23,452 nt of DNA from a virus, in IMG/VR virus record IMGVR_UViG_3300017727_000167, positions 1 through 23,452 of that record; one strand, 5' to 3'. Shown piece by piece: positions 14,286 to 20,854 of the stretch. The first letter of the stretch is position 1. Each line of letters opens with the position of its first letter. A program made the position numbers and the translations under genes. The notes under the pieces were generated by a model that saw only the letters and a list, made by a program, of their open reading frames with translations, was not told the DNA's origin and ran no database searches.

Positions 14286-14528
14286 CTAACCATTGCTCAC
14301 AAACTCATTAAGTTGGCGAGCTTTAGAAATTATATCGTCTTCACTAGGAAATGACAATGGTTCATAAGGAGCTGGAAGCTCTGATTCAGTTTCCATTGCA
14401 CGCTGTGTTTTTGCATTATAGTGTTCTTGTAATGCATAGTTTGTTGAATTCCATTTTTCGACTAATAAGTCTTTTGACATGTTTAAAATGTCAAGGCGGA
14501 TTTCATACGGGTTTTTTGTTTCTGGCAT
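14286..14528 (-). CDS. Small soluble protein, 80 residues, unknown
   Basis: The protein reads PETKNPYEIRLDILNMSKDL after the initiator Met, then a Glu/Pro-rich segment (ETESELPAPYEPLSFPSEDD) and the helix ISKARQLNEFVSNG. The NPYEIRLDILNM start resembles a small conserved protein of T4-like marine phages, from memory and unnamed. The 5' leader (14529-14566) contains almost no G (CACAATAACACAAACACAAAC) and offers only GAAAG as a ribosome-binding site. The likely promoter is the late box at 14719-14726, giving a long leader. Confidence 0.7.
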   Translation of the reverse strand: MPETKNPYEIRLDILNMSKDLLVEKWNSTNYALQEHYNAKTQRAMETESELPAPYEPLSFPSEDDIISKARQLNEFVSNG

Positions 14529-14582
14529 TGTGTGTGTCTTTCTATGTTTGTGTTTGTGTTATTGTGAATTATTTAATTAAAT

Positions 14583-14721
14583 CTAACAGGCTCTTCCCAT
14601 CTGCAGTGGGTCTACCTCATCTATTTCAAGAGGGGGTTGAGCTTTCTCCGCAGGAGTCCGAAGACTTTATTCCTTTGGCATAGTATTCAATTAAATGTGC
14701 AGGAAATTGTTTATGTTCTAT
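14583..14721 (-). pseudogene. Frame-broken small gene: remnant or +1 frameshift candidate
   Basis: Two protein-like open frames abut here with an offset of one base. The first (14721 down to a TGA at 14628-14626) reads EHKQFPAHLIEYYAKGIKSS and ends after 31 codons without an ATG. The second (14666 down to a TAG at 14585-14583) reads SLRTPAEKAQPPLEIDEV and ends DPLQMGRAC, with TAA just before it. Joined by a +1 shift in the 38-base overlap they give a coherent protein of about 46 residues. A perfect AGTC-TTCG-GACT hairpin (14666-14655) lies in the overlap. The missing start and the AT-rich gene directly upstream suggest a truncated relic. Programmed frameshifting or a sequence error are alternatives. 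Confidence 0.5.
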
Positions 14722-15473
14722 TTATAATTTTTTTCTTTTTTTATATCAAATATTAGATTTTCAAGCCCTCTCCAACAATCTGAACCTTCACTTCTGTTTG
14801 GTAATCTATAAAAAGGGTTTCTCTGTTCACGTGTGTTTGCGCTATAACACTTATGTAAGAAAAAATCAATGTCTTTTCCTAAGTATAAATTTAAACTTGT
14901 TAATCTGTCTGTAGCAAAATGGTGTAACAAATCTTTATGCTCTAAAATAAAAAAGTACTTTTTAGGAATAACAACAAAAGCATCACCAATAAAAAGAGTT
15001 TGGGGTTCATTGCCTAGATAATGTTTTTTGTTGTTCGGGCCCTCATGAGATTGGATTGGATGAGGATACATAATTTTATCTTTAAGCTTAAACTCTTCTA
15101 TAAATTTATCTTTTAATAATCCGTCAATTCGACAAATAAACAGAAAATCATAATCTTCAATTTGAGTGTTTTGATTTATTATATCTATTGTATAATTTGC
15201 AATTATTCGTGTACCTTGTTTTGGGTATTCACTAAATAATTCTTGATGTTTTTTGTCATCTATAAAGTTCGAACATATAAGGTGGTTTTGATATAACGAT
15301 ATTAACTCTTTTTCATATAAAGTTTTATAAGAGTTTATTAGAACATCAATCTTATAACCTTTTAAAGATTCTAAAAGCTTTATGTGAGATTGGCTTATTT
15401 CTTTTTGGACATTTAAGCTATTTTCTTTATTCCTAAAAGCTTGGCCATAAAAAACAAATAAACCTTTTCTCAT
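14718..15473 (-). CDS. Possible glycosyltransferase-like protein, 251 residues
   Basis: It starts RKGLFVFYGQAFRNKEN after the initiator Met. The stretch DYDFLFICRIDGLLKDKFIE (about 125-144) resembles the R-x-D region of nucleotide-sugar-binding proteins, and IGDAFVVIPKKYFFI is a plausible second core strand. These points suggest a GT-A-like or sugar-related fold, but no family is secure. The gene is visibly more A/T-rich than its neighbours, with many Lys, Ile, Asn and Phe codons, consistent with recent acquisition. It overlaps the parvulin stop by 4 bases. Its stop region (NYK, TAG) contains the late promoter TATAAATA used by what follows. Confidence 0.45.
   Translation of the reverse strand: MRKGLFVFYGQAFRNKENSLNVQKEISQSHIKLLESLKGYKIDVLINSYKTLYEKELISLYQNHLICSNFIDDKKHQELFSEYPKQGTRIIANYTIDIINQNTQIEDYDFLFICRIDGLLKDKFIEEFKLKDKIMYPHPIQSHEGPNNKKHYLGNEPQTLFIGDAFVVIPKKYFFILEHKDLLHHFATDRLTSLNLYLGKDIDFFLHKCYSANTREQRNPFYRLPNRSEGSDCWRGLENLIFDIKKEKNYK
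14719..14726 (-). promoter_or_regulatory. T4-type late promoter
   Basis: An exact TATAAATA, overlapping the stop of the 251-residue gene. It would transcribe the frame-broken gene and then the 80-residue protein at 14528. Confidence 0.72.
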
Positions 15474-15748
15474 GTTCTATTGGTAACTACGATTAAGTGA
15501 TATCCAAAGTCTGTTTTAATTGGACCTTGAACTTTATTTATAGGAGCTGACCAAATAACTTTATCAAATTCTGGTACCATCTGGCCAGGGCCAAAGGTTC
15601 CTAAATCTCCGCCTCTAGTACCACTTGCGCATTGTGAATATTCTGGTGCCAATACTTGAAGAGGTGTTCCGGTCTTAATCTTTTCGATTAATTGATTACA
15701 CATTTCTTCAGTCGACACTAAGATGTGTTGAGCTGATGCTTGAGCCAT
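15470..15748 (-). CDS. Parvulin-type peptidyl-prolyl cis-trans isomerase
   Basis: This is a single-domain PPIase that speeds prolyl isomerisation in protein folding. The whole 92-residue chain matches bacterial PpiC: AQHILVSTEEMCNQLIEKIK, YSQCASGTRGGDLGTFGPGQ, MVPEFDKVIWSAP and FGYHLIVVTNRT line up with E. coli PpiC (93 residues), including the active-site His of QHIL and the FGYH His. There is no signal peptide, so it acts in the cytoplasm. It is probably derived from a bacterial host. It follows the SAP/CDGSH gene with a one-base overlap. With Hsp20 nearby it suggests phage control of virion-protein folding. Confidence 0.95.
   Translation of the reverse strand: MAQASAQHILVSTEEMCNQLIEKIKTGTPLQVLAPEYSQCASGTRGGDLGTFGPGQMVPEFDKVIWSAPINKVQGPIKTDFGYHLIVVTNRT
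15535..15542 (-). promoter_or_regulatory. Possible late promoter inside the parvulin gene
   Basis: TATAAATA lies 62 bases before the 251-residue gene. It is within coding sequence, where the motif could occur by chance in AT-rich DNA. Confidence 0.4.
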
Positions 15749-16113
15749 TACTTAACTACTACAAACTTTGGTTTTTTAGAAACAACTTTACCACCATATT
15801 GGAAAGTTACTACCTTTGCTGCTCCTTCAGTTTCAAATTCAGTATTCAAAATCTGTGTATAATTGTAAGCTTTTGAATGACCATCAGTTGCTGGAACAAA
15901 CTCATATATTACTTCAGTTTCTTCTTGTACTTTTGTCTTAGCATGTGAACCATCACAGAATCCATTTTCATCTTCTGTATTACCACACTTACATAAGTAA
16001 GCTTCTAGTTCTTCAACTAAGATTGCCTTTGACTTGCGTCTGTCTAGTTCCACGCCTTTTTCACGACCCAGTTCTTCTAATTTCTTTTTTGATAGTTTGT
16101 TTAGGTTTGTCAT
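15748..16113 (-). CDS. SAP-like plus CDGSH iron-sulfur-type protein
   Basis: The protein has 121 residues in three parts. Residues 1 to about 38 (LNKLSKKKLEELGREKGVEL and then RRKSKAILVEELEAYL) look like a SAP/Rho-N-type helix-extended-helix nucleic-acid-binding fold. Residues 39-60 contain CKCGNTEDENGFCDGSHAK, matching the CDGSH motif that binds a 2Fe-2S cluster through three Cys and one His. The remainder (YEFVPATDGHSKAYNYTQIL) is a beta-rich tail. The CDGSH spacing is shortened and lacks the usual Pro, so cluster binding is likely but unproven. It lies between regA and parvulin. A Lys-rich N terminus next to a redox centre suggests a DNA- or RNA-associated redox protein. Confidence 0.72.
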   Translation of the reverse strand: MTNLNKLSKKKLEELGREKGVELDRRKSKAILVEELEAYLCKCGNTEDENGFCDGSHAKTKVQEETEVIYEFVPATDGHSKAYNYTQILNTEFETEGAAKVVTFQYGGKVVSKKPKFVVVK

Positions 16114-16114
16114 A

Positions 16115-16543
16115 TTATACTTTCTTTATATTTCCAATAGAGTACTTAGACTCTAAATTCCAGTTTCGTTTTTCTTTATGTGAAATAATTTTAATTTGTT
16201 TAAGTGGAGCAAATCGCCCTTTAATTTTGTTTTCTTCTATAATGTTGAGTAGACCCCAATCACTTAAAAGATCAGTAATGGTGTTTCTTCTTTCAATATC
16301 GTTTTCTGTTAAATTAGATGGTTTACCATCCAACAAAAAGAGTTCTTTAAAATGTACTATAAAATATCGACCTTGTTTATGAAGAATATGACACGATTGA
16401 AAAAGAGTATTTTCATCTCGTTTAGAAGATACACCTATTCGAGTAAGTGTCTCTTTTATTTTTAAAAAGTCATCGGGTTCTCTTAAAGAAACCTCCAGCA
16501 TATCAGCTGGTTCCCATTTTATGATGTCATCATTTGTATTCAT
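16115..16543 (-). CDS. regA: RegA translational repressor
   Basis: RegA binds the start regions of early T4 mRNAs and blocks their translation. LREPDDFLKIKETLTRIGVS, FQSCHILHKQGRYFIVHFKE, LFLLDGK and the end WNLESKYSIGN match T4 RegA (KKPEDFLKVKETLTRMGIA, YQSCHILQKQGKYYIVHFKE). It has 142 residues against 122 in T4, with about 17 extra at the N terminus and a small insertion near residue 110. It follows gp62 and a small membrane-protein gene, close to the T4 order 45-44-62-regA-43. A late promoter box lies 18 bases upstream. Confidence 0.95.
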   Translation of the reverse strand: MNTNDDIIKWEPADMLEVSLREPDDFLKIKETLTRIGVSSKRDENTLFQSCHILHKQGRYFIVHFKELFLLDGKPSNLTENDIERRNTITDLLSDWGLLNIIEENKIKGRFAPLKQIKIISHKEKRNWNLESKYSIGNIKKV

Positions 16544-16559
16544 TATTCAACTCAAAATA

Positions 16560-16751
16560 TTATTTATAAATATCTCGGTCTTCACTGTTTAGCCAATCGA
16601 GGCTTTGGCCAGCATTAACATCATCTGCCACCCTTGCTAATATTGAGTCTAAAGCTTTAATAGTTTCTTTACGTCCTCTGTCTCTACCAAGATACCACCC
16701 AGCAGCAACAAAAAATATATTAGATAATAATACTAAGATTTTATATTCCAT
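16560..16751 (-). CDS. Small N-terminally anchored membrane protein, 63 residues
   Basis: Residues 2-22 (EYKILVLLSNIFFVAAGWYL) form a membrane segment, followed by GRDRGRKE and an amphipathic helix (ALDSILARVADDVNAGQSLD). Its start overlaps the gp62 end by 19 bases. The last codons (Tyr-Lys-stop) contain the late promoter for regA. The family is not recognised. Confidence 0.68.
   Translation of the reverse strand: MEYKILVLLSNIFFVAAGWYLGRDRGRKETIKALDSILARVADDVNAGQSLDWLNSEDRDIYK
16561..16568 (-). promoter_or_regulatory. T4-type late promoter before regA
   Basis: An exact TATAAATA ends 18 bases before the regA ATG, so any leader is very short. It overlaps the stop codon of the preceding small gene. 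Confidence 0.6.
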
Positions 16752-17092
16752 ATTTTTTTAAGTTCTTTTATTTGTTCTTTTGTTAAAATTTCATAAACAA
16801 CTTCAGCTTTTTCTCGTGAATAATTGTATGCCTGTTTAATTACTTCGATATCAGCGGTTGGTTTTGCTGCTTTATGCCATTTCCCAAATCGCTTGCGTGG
16901 TCTGACTGAGTTTTTATAAAAGTCATATTGCATTTTATAATCAACCGACGGGTACTTATTCATTTCATTAGCAAGAAGTGCGGTGTCTTGGTGATAAGAC
17001 AAACCACGGTTTATCATAAAAGGTACATAATCTGAAGTATCAAGATTATCTTTGCCAGTATTAATTGAGTTTAAATAATCAAACGGAGTCAT
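16733..17092 (-). CDS. 62: Clamp-loader small subunit gp62
   Basis: This is the partner of gp44 in loading the gp45 sliding clamp. YVPFMINRGLSYHQDTALLA, then EMNKYPSVD and RKRFGKWHKA correspond to the T4 gp62 stretches YSKFMVENALSQ and RGKRYGKW. The protein has only 119 residues against 187 in T4, lacking most of the N-terminal extension and some of the C terminus, as in other compact T4-like phages. It lies downstream of gp44 with two tiny genes between and overlaps the 63-residue gene by 14 bases. Sequence likeness is limited, but position and motif agree. Confidence 0.88.
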   Translation of the reverse strand: MTPFDYLNSINTGKDNLDTSDYVPFMINRGLSYHQDTALLANEMNKYPSVDYKMQYDFYKNSVRPRKRFGKWHKAAKPTADIEVIKQAYNYSREKAEVVYEILTKEQIKELKKIWNIKS

Positions 17093-17270
17093 CTATTTCC
17101 TGCTTGTCAATTTTTGCTTTAATTTTTGCTCGCTGATCTTCATGCACGCGAGTCTTTGAACCCATTAATCCTTCTCGGTTCTTTCGAACGCCTGACCAAT
17201 CGATTCCGTCATAATTGGCTTTAAACTTTTTATCGTCATAGCCTTTCTTTGGTGTCATTCCTTTTCCCAT
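17079..17270 (-). CDS. Small Lys-rich protein, 63 residues, unknown
   Basis: It starts MGKGMTPKKGYDDKKFKANY, then IDWSGVRKNREGLMGSKTRV, then a charged helix. It is strongly basic in the first half and probably disordered or RNA/DNA-binding. It overlaps gp62 by 14 bases. The function is unknown. Confidence 0.62.
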   Translation of the reverse strand: MGKGMTPKKGYDDKKFKANYDGIDWSGVRKNREGLMGSKTRVHEDQRAKIKAKIDKQEIDDSV

Positions 17271-17271
17271 T

Positions 17272-17352
17272 TTAAATTGTTAGTCTTAAATAACATGCTC
17301 CGACGATAATTGCTACCATCATTGCTAATATAAATATTGAGTCTACTTCCAT
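17272..17352 (-). CDS. Tiny membrane protein, 26 residues
   Basis: The ATG at 17352 lies inside the gp44 stop region (overlap 10 bases) and the TAA at 17274-17272 falls just before the next gene's ATG at 17270. The product MEVDSIFILAMMVAIIVGAC plus YLRLTI is essentially one membrane helix. It fills exactly the gap between gp44 and the next gene, which supports it. It is too short for a firm call. Confidence 0.45.
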   Translation of the reverse strand: MEVDSIFILAMMVAIIVGACYLRLTI

Positions 17353-18281
17353 GTTGTACTTCCCATTAGTTCTGTTAGACATGCTACCATGTTTAGTTCT
17401 TTATCAGCCACAAAAGCTGCTTTATATTGATATTCACCAAGGATAATTACTGCCTGTGGAATAGAAGATGCTTCTATGTGTTCATACATTGAATCATATA
17501 TACCACGAATAATAGCAGATGAATCGATATCACTATTAAGTGCTACCCACTTTCTCATTTCACGAAAGTTTTTACCTTTGATGTGTGATGCCAATTCAGC
17601 AATCTTTTTATTGTTAAGAGTAACTAAAGCATCGCTTTCGAGCTCACCTGATGTTGAAAACTTTTGACATTCATTCAAAACTCTACGCCAATCTGGAGCA
17701 TACTTCATAATGAGTTCAGCTACAACTTTTTTGTTGTAGGAAACCTTTTCAGTATTAAGAATATACTCGAGCCTTTCTAAGAACTCAACACAGAGTTTAG
17801 AAAGATCAGTTTTATTTGTATTAAATTCAATAACAGAACACCTTGAATGTAAGGGTTCAATGATTCGATTCTTAAAATTACAAGTAAGAATAAATCTACA
17901 ACTAGCACTAAACTCTTCGATGAAAGCTCGAAGTGCAGGTTGAGTTGATTGGGCATTTAGGTAATCTGCTTCATCTAATAATACTACTTTGTGTTTTCCA
18001 CTATGCAATGATACAGAAGACGCAAATTGTTTTATCTTCGAACGTAGGGTATCAATACCACTTTCTTCTGATGCATTAATTTGTAGAACATCAAGGTCGA
18101 GCTCACTACATAAAGCTCGAGCGATTGTGGTCTTTCCTAAACCGGAGGTACCACTCAAAATCATATTTGGCAATTCACCTTGTTCAACAACCTTTAAAAA
18201 GATTTGTTTTAGTGGTGATGGTAAAATACAATCTTGGATTGTCTTTGGTCGATACTTTTCGACCCATAAAAAATTATTCAT
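17343..18281 (-). CDS. 44: Clamp-loader large subunit gp44 (AAA+ ATPase)
   Basis: This is the ATPase that opens the gp45 clamp and places it on primer ends. WVEKYRPKTIQD starts the protein as in T4 gp44 and RFC. The Walker A motif is GTSGLGKT (44-51), Walker B is LLDEAD (101-106), sensor 1 lies in FILTCNFKNRI, and the arginine finger is in SRC (146-148). The length of 312 residues is close to T4 (319). It lies downstream of gp45 and one small gene. No Shine-Dalgarno site is visible; the bases before the ATG are TTTTATATT. Confidence 0.96.
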   Translation of the reverse strand: MNNFLWVEKYRPKTIQDCILPSPLKQIFLKVVEQGELPNMILSGTSGLGKTTIARALCSELDLDVLQINASEESGIDTLRSKIKQFASSVSLHSGKHKVVLLDEADYLNAQSTQPALRAFIEEFSASCRFILTCNFKNRIIEPLHSRCSVIEFNTNKTDLSKLCVEFLERLEYILNTEKVSYNKKVVAELIMKYAPDWRRVLNECQKFSTSGELESDALVTLNNKKIAELASHIKGKNFREMRKWVALNSDIDSSAIIRGIYDSMYEHIEASSIPQAVIILGEYQYKAAFVADKELNMVACLTELMGSTTWK

Positions 18282-18297
18282 AATATAAAACTCACTT

Positions 18298-18333
18298 AAA
18301 AAAATGGAGCCTGGTTACCCTTCGCCCCACAGG
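18298..18333 (-). terminator. Weak hairpin with U-run between the 103-residue gene and gp44
   Basis: On the minus strand CC-(TG)-TGG pairs with CCAGG (5 bp with a 2-base bulge, 12-base loop), followed by CTCCA and seven T. This could be a leaky terminator that sets gp44 levels relative to gp45, or an operator for translation. The GC-rich patch stands out from its AT-rich surroundings. Confidence 0.35.
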
Positions 18334-18346
18334 GAGTCTAAGCGGA

Positions 18347-18658
18347 CTAACTATCGATTAGTTCTTCCGCTTCGTCAATATTCAGAGTTTCTGGTTCTGA
18401 TTCAGACCCAGCGACTTCTGGTCCTTCGGTCGGATTACCAGCTTCATCTTGTGGTTGATGATAGTTGATAAAGGTAACCAAACGAGTTCGAAGAGTTCCG
18501 ACATCTTGGAGCTCTTGACCTTCGAAGCCACCTCTCTTACTAACGGTATCAATAATAGCTACCATTACGGAGAAGTCTCCTAGGTTTACTTCTGGTGCTG
18601 GACCTTTGCCATTTTCGGCGGCGGCGTCAGCGTTATATGTTGTTTCTTGTTCTGCCAT
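18347..18658 (-). CDS. Acidic protein between gp45 and gp44, 103 residues
   Basis: The central part (VNLGDFSVMVAIIDTVSKRG, then GFEGQELQDVGTLRTRLVTF) is a compact helical domain, flanked by a low-complexity Ala/Glu start and a very acidic tail (SESEPETLNIDEAEELIDS). The domain resembles a small conserved protein found next to gp45 in marine T4-like phages; I know no function for it. AGGA 10 bases before the ATG may serve as its ribosome-binding site. It starts 7 bases after gp45. Confidence 0.75.
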   Translation of the reverse strand: MAEQETTYNADAAAENGKGPAPEVNLGDFSVMVAIIDTVSKRGGFEGQELQDVGTLRTRLVTFINYHQPQDEAGNPTEGPEVAGSESEPETLNIDEAEELIDS

Positions 18659-18664
18659 AATATA

Positions 18665-19333
18665 TTATTCCTGTATGGTTGATGTTTTTTCTAGCGCTAT
18701 CCAATATTCAACTATTGGACTTTTCCAACTTGAGATCAATTTGTTTGAGATGCTTACATCGTAGTCACCTGGCAACAACTTCAAGTTAGAAATTAAAAAT
18801 TGATAATCAAATGCGGCAAAATCGTCAATTCGATCTGTTGGAATAGTTTTGCTCCAAGTATTCGCAGTTGGATTATTTGGGTCACATACTTTTGCGACTA
18901 CACTATTATCTATAACCGAAAGAGAAAGTACTGGGTGTCCTAGCGCTCCGGCAGCTCGTTTAATCTGAGAAATATCATCTGCAGATAACTTTAAACACAA
19001 ATCCACATCTGGCATTGTTACTGATTTGGCTGGTTGAGTTAATATCTCAATATTAGCAAATCGATATTCAACTTGTGACGAGTTGTTTTTGATCTTCACA
19101 GCATTATCTGTGAACTCTAGTGTTGGTGAGTCAATCAGATTTAGAGCTGATAAGAACTCATTCAAGTCATATATCCCAAACCCATTATCAAATGTTTCAG
19201 ATATATCAGCAGAAGCCATAATGTTCTTTGCTTCACTGATTGTCTTTAGATTAGAACCGGCCGAAACTACTAAGTTCGGATTGACGTTGGCGAAGTTTTT
19301 CAATACTTCAATTGTTTCATTACTTAATTGCAT
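18665..19333 (-). CDS. 45: Sliding clamp gp45
   Basis: This is the trimeric processivity clamp for gp43; in T4 it is also the activator of late transcription. The start MQLSNETIEVLKNFANVNPN matches T4 (MKLSKDTTALLKNFATINSG), GIYDLNEFLSALNLID matches AIYDLNGFLGILSLVN, and LLPGDYDV and the end EYWIALE match MQPGNYKL and NYVVALE. The length is 222 residues (T4 228). It lies directly behind a terminator plus late promoter, so it can be made late as well as early. That suits its dual role, since exact late promoters are present in this genome. Confidence 0.96.
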   Translation of the reverse strand: MQLSNETIEVLKNFANVNPNLVVSAGSNLKTISEAKNIMASADISETFDNGFGIYDLNEFLSALNLIDSPTLEFTDNAVKIKNNSSQVEYRFANIEILTQPAKSVTMPDVDLCLKLSADDISQIKRAAGALGHPVLSLSVIDNSVVAKVCDPNNPTANTWSKTIPTDRIDDFAAFDYQFLISNLKLLPGDYDVSISNKLISSWKSPIVEYWIALEKTSTIQE

Positions 19334-19360
19334 AATATAATTTTCTACTTCCTGTTTATT

Positions 19361-19368
19361 TATTTATA
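19361..19368 (-). promoter_or_regulatory. T4-type late promoter for gp45
   Basis: An exact TATAAATA in an AT-rich run, 27 bases before the gp45 ATG and 9 bases after the terminator stem. Confidence 0.8.
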
Positions 19369-19377
19369 TAAAAAGTA

Positions 19378-19403
19378 CCCCGCTCTGTTTGACCAGAGCG
19401 AGG
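19378..19403 (-). terminator. Intrinsic terminator after the AAA+ gene
   Basis: CCTCGCTCTG pairs with CAGAGCGGGG (10 bp including one G-U, 6-base loop GTCAAA), then TACTTTTTAT. The mismatch pattern favours the minus strand, where the odd pair is G-U; on the plus strand it would be C-A. It separates the MoxR/VWA unit from gp45. Confidence 0.88.
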
Positions 19404-19442
19404 ATTTTTGAGGTTAGGTTAGGTTTTGCTTTCGCAAATTCA

Positions 19443-20645
19443 TTAAGGTGTATTCATTTCCTTTTCATAAAGAGACTCTGCCAGTTCTTCTGGCGTTGGG
19501 TCAACTGTTTCGGTCTCATCTCCATAGTTGACATTTTCGTCAACCTTAGAGTAGAGGTCAAGGAATGCTTCCTTGGTTTCTTCGTCGAATCGACTGATGC
19601 AGAGAGCGATACTCTTCATTCGGTCACCGAAGATTTTAAAAGTCTTAGTTATGTGGCATAACCGGCGAGTTGAGATTACCTCATCAACTCCGTCAGCTTC
19701 GAAGGTCTTTCGAATAACATTTGACCATGCGACCAATTTCTTTAGGAAATCTTCGTCGACTGAATCAAATTTCAACATGTGAGCCATGACAATCTTTTCC
19801 TCAATATTTGGAGCAGGGAAAGGTTGGTCAATCGCAGCGACAAATCGTTCTAAGAACGCATCGTCAATAATTGAAGCGGCAGAGTAACGTCCGTCATCTG
19901 AACCTCGTCCTTTGGTATTCGCAGTGGCAATCACGTTGAACCCTTCGGCAGGAGTGATAACTTCACCAGTCTTTTTAAGAAGAACTGGGTTACCCTCAAG
20001 AACGCCTTGAAGACACATGATCTTGTTAGTAGCTCGGTCAATCTCGTCAATCAAAAGAATTGCTCCTTTTTCCATTGCCTTGATAACCGGACCTTTTTGG
20101 AAAACCGTTTCTCCGTTAATCAAACGGAAGCCACCGATCAAATCGTCTTCGTCCGTTTCTGGTGAAATCTGAGCTCGGACATATTGACGTCCCGTATCAG
20201 CGCAGACTTGTTCGACCATCATAGTCTTACCATTACCAGATGGACCTGAAATATAAATCGGGTAAAACATCTTAGACTTTACCACCTTTTTGATGGTATT
20301 GAACTCACCCCACTTGATGTACTCTGGTACTTTAGATGGGACATAAATCTCATCGTCAGTCACAGATTGTACTGAGTGATAATTTACCTTTGTGGCATTT
20401 GCCATTGCGGTCACTGGAATTTCAGAAACCGAAGCCGAAGCTGGAACTGAATCGAACGAGTAGTAACCTCGTTTTGAACCGGCAGACATTGACTTGTAAA
20501 CTACATTGTAGCCTTCTGAGTCTTTCATGCCAAGAGCTTTAGCTTTAGCAATGATATCTTTACGAGAGTGTTCACCTGAACCCATCTCGGATGCCAGTTT
20601 TTTCGCATTGGCGGCGATGACTTGTTGTCTTTGTATATTATTCAT
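19443..20645 (-). CDS. MoxR/CobS-type AAA+ ATPase
   Basis: The protein has 400 residues. The N-terminal 100 hold a small helical region (SRKDIIAKAKALGMKDSEGY) and a Ser/Ala linker. The AAA+ core has Walker A SGPSGNGKT (133-141), Walker B ILLIDEID (196-203), sensor 1 VIATANTKGRG and the arginine finger FLERF. The C-terminal tail is acidic. Proteins like this are often labelled cobS in marine phages. MoxR ATPases usually act with VWA partners as metal-insertion or remodelling chaperones, and the partner is the next gene upstream. Its leader has AAGGTTAG 7 bases before the ATG, the same core as its partner, and it has its own consensus promoter. A cobaltochelatase role is unsupported here, since no other B12 gene is seen. 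Confidence 0.9.
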   Translation of the reverse strand: MNNIQRQQVIAANAKKLASEMGSGEHSRKDIIAKAKALGMKDSEGYNVVYKSMSAGSKRGYYSFDSVPASASVSEIPVTAMANATKVNYHSVQSVTDDEIYVPSKVPEYIKWGEFNTIKKVVKSKMFYPIYISGPSGNGKTMMVEQVCADTGRQYVRAQISPETDEDDLIGGFRLINGETVFQKGPVIKAMEKGAILLIDEIDRATNKIMCLQGVLEGNPVLLKKTGEVITPAEGFNVIATANTKGRGSDDGRYSAASIIDDAFLERFVAAIDQPFPAPNIEEKIVMAHMLKFDSVDEDFLKKLVAWSNVIRKTFEADGVDEVISTRRLCHITKTFKIFGDRMKSIALCISRFDEETKEAFLDLYSKVDENVNYGDETETVDPTPEELAESLYEKEMNTP

Positions 20646-20690
20646 AATCTAACCTTTTTTTGTTATGTATTCCTCAATTGTTATAATAGT

Positions 20691-20719
20691 ATTATACGAT
20701 AGTCGCAGCCCAATGTAAA
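20691..20719 (-). promoter_or_regulatory. Strong sigma70-type promoter for the AAA+ gene
   Basis: TTTACA (20719-20714), a 17-base spacer and TATAAT (20696-20691). From TTTTGTTC through TTTACA to TTGGGCT it is identical to the promoter at 23167-23195, and TCGTA recurs at the -10 edge. Confidence 0.9.
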
Positions 20720-20847
20720 GAACAAAAATGCTTTATTTTAGTAAAAAATGCATTTTTTTTCAGCCTCGAGAATGCCCTCAATGCATCTCGTGATACTGTT
20801 CCTGTCTTATCTATTTGGCTATTCATATAAAGTATGTTCTCGGGCAT
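20692..20847 (-). CDS. Possible small basic protein, 51 residues
   Basis: The ATG at 20847, 8 bases after the VWA gene stop, opens a frame reading MPENILYMNSQIDKTGTVSR, then RDALRAFSRLKKNAFFTKIK, to a TAA at 20694-20692. CAGG lies just before the ATG. The first 35 residues look protein-like. The last 15 run through the promoter of the AAA+ gene and may be accidental. This is the only candidate gene in the 209-base gap. Confidence 0.35.
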   Translation of the reverse strand: MPENILYMNSQIDKTGTVSRDALRAFSRLKKNAFFTKIKHFCSLHWAATIV

Positions 20848-20854
20848 CCTGGTC

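Noticed and set aside
14640-18352. A shared structured RNA at 14648-14666 and 18326-18352 (both with AGTC...GACTCC and a small C/G hairpin)
   Set aside because: The first copy is better explained as coding sequence of the split gene, and the likeness is too short to exclude chance.
20737-20775. Terminator between the VWA and AAA+ genes
   Set aside because: A bulged stem (CGAGATGC with GCATTCTCG) exists, but on the minus strand it is followed by an A-run, not a U-run.
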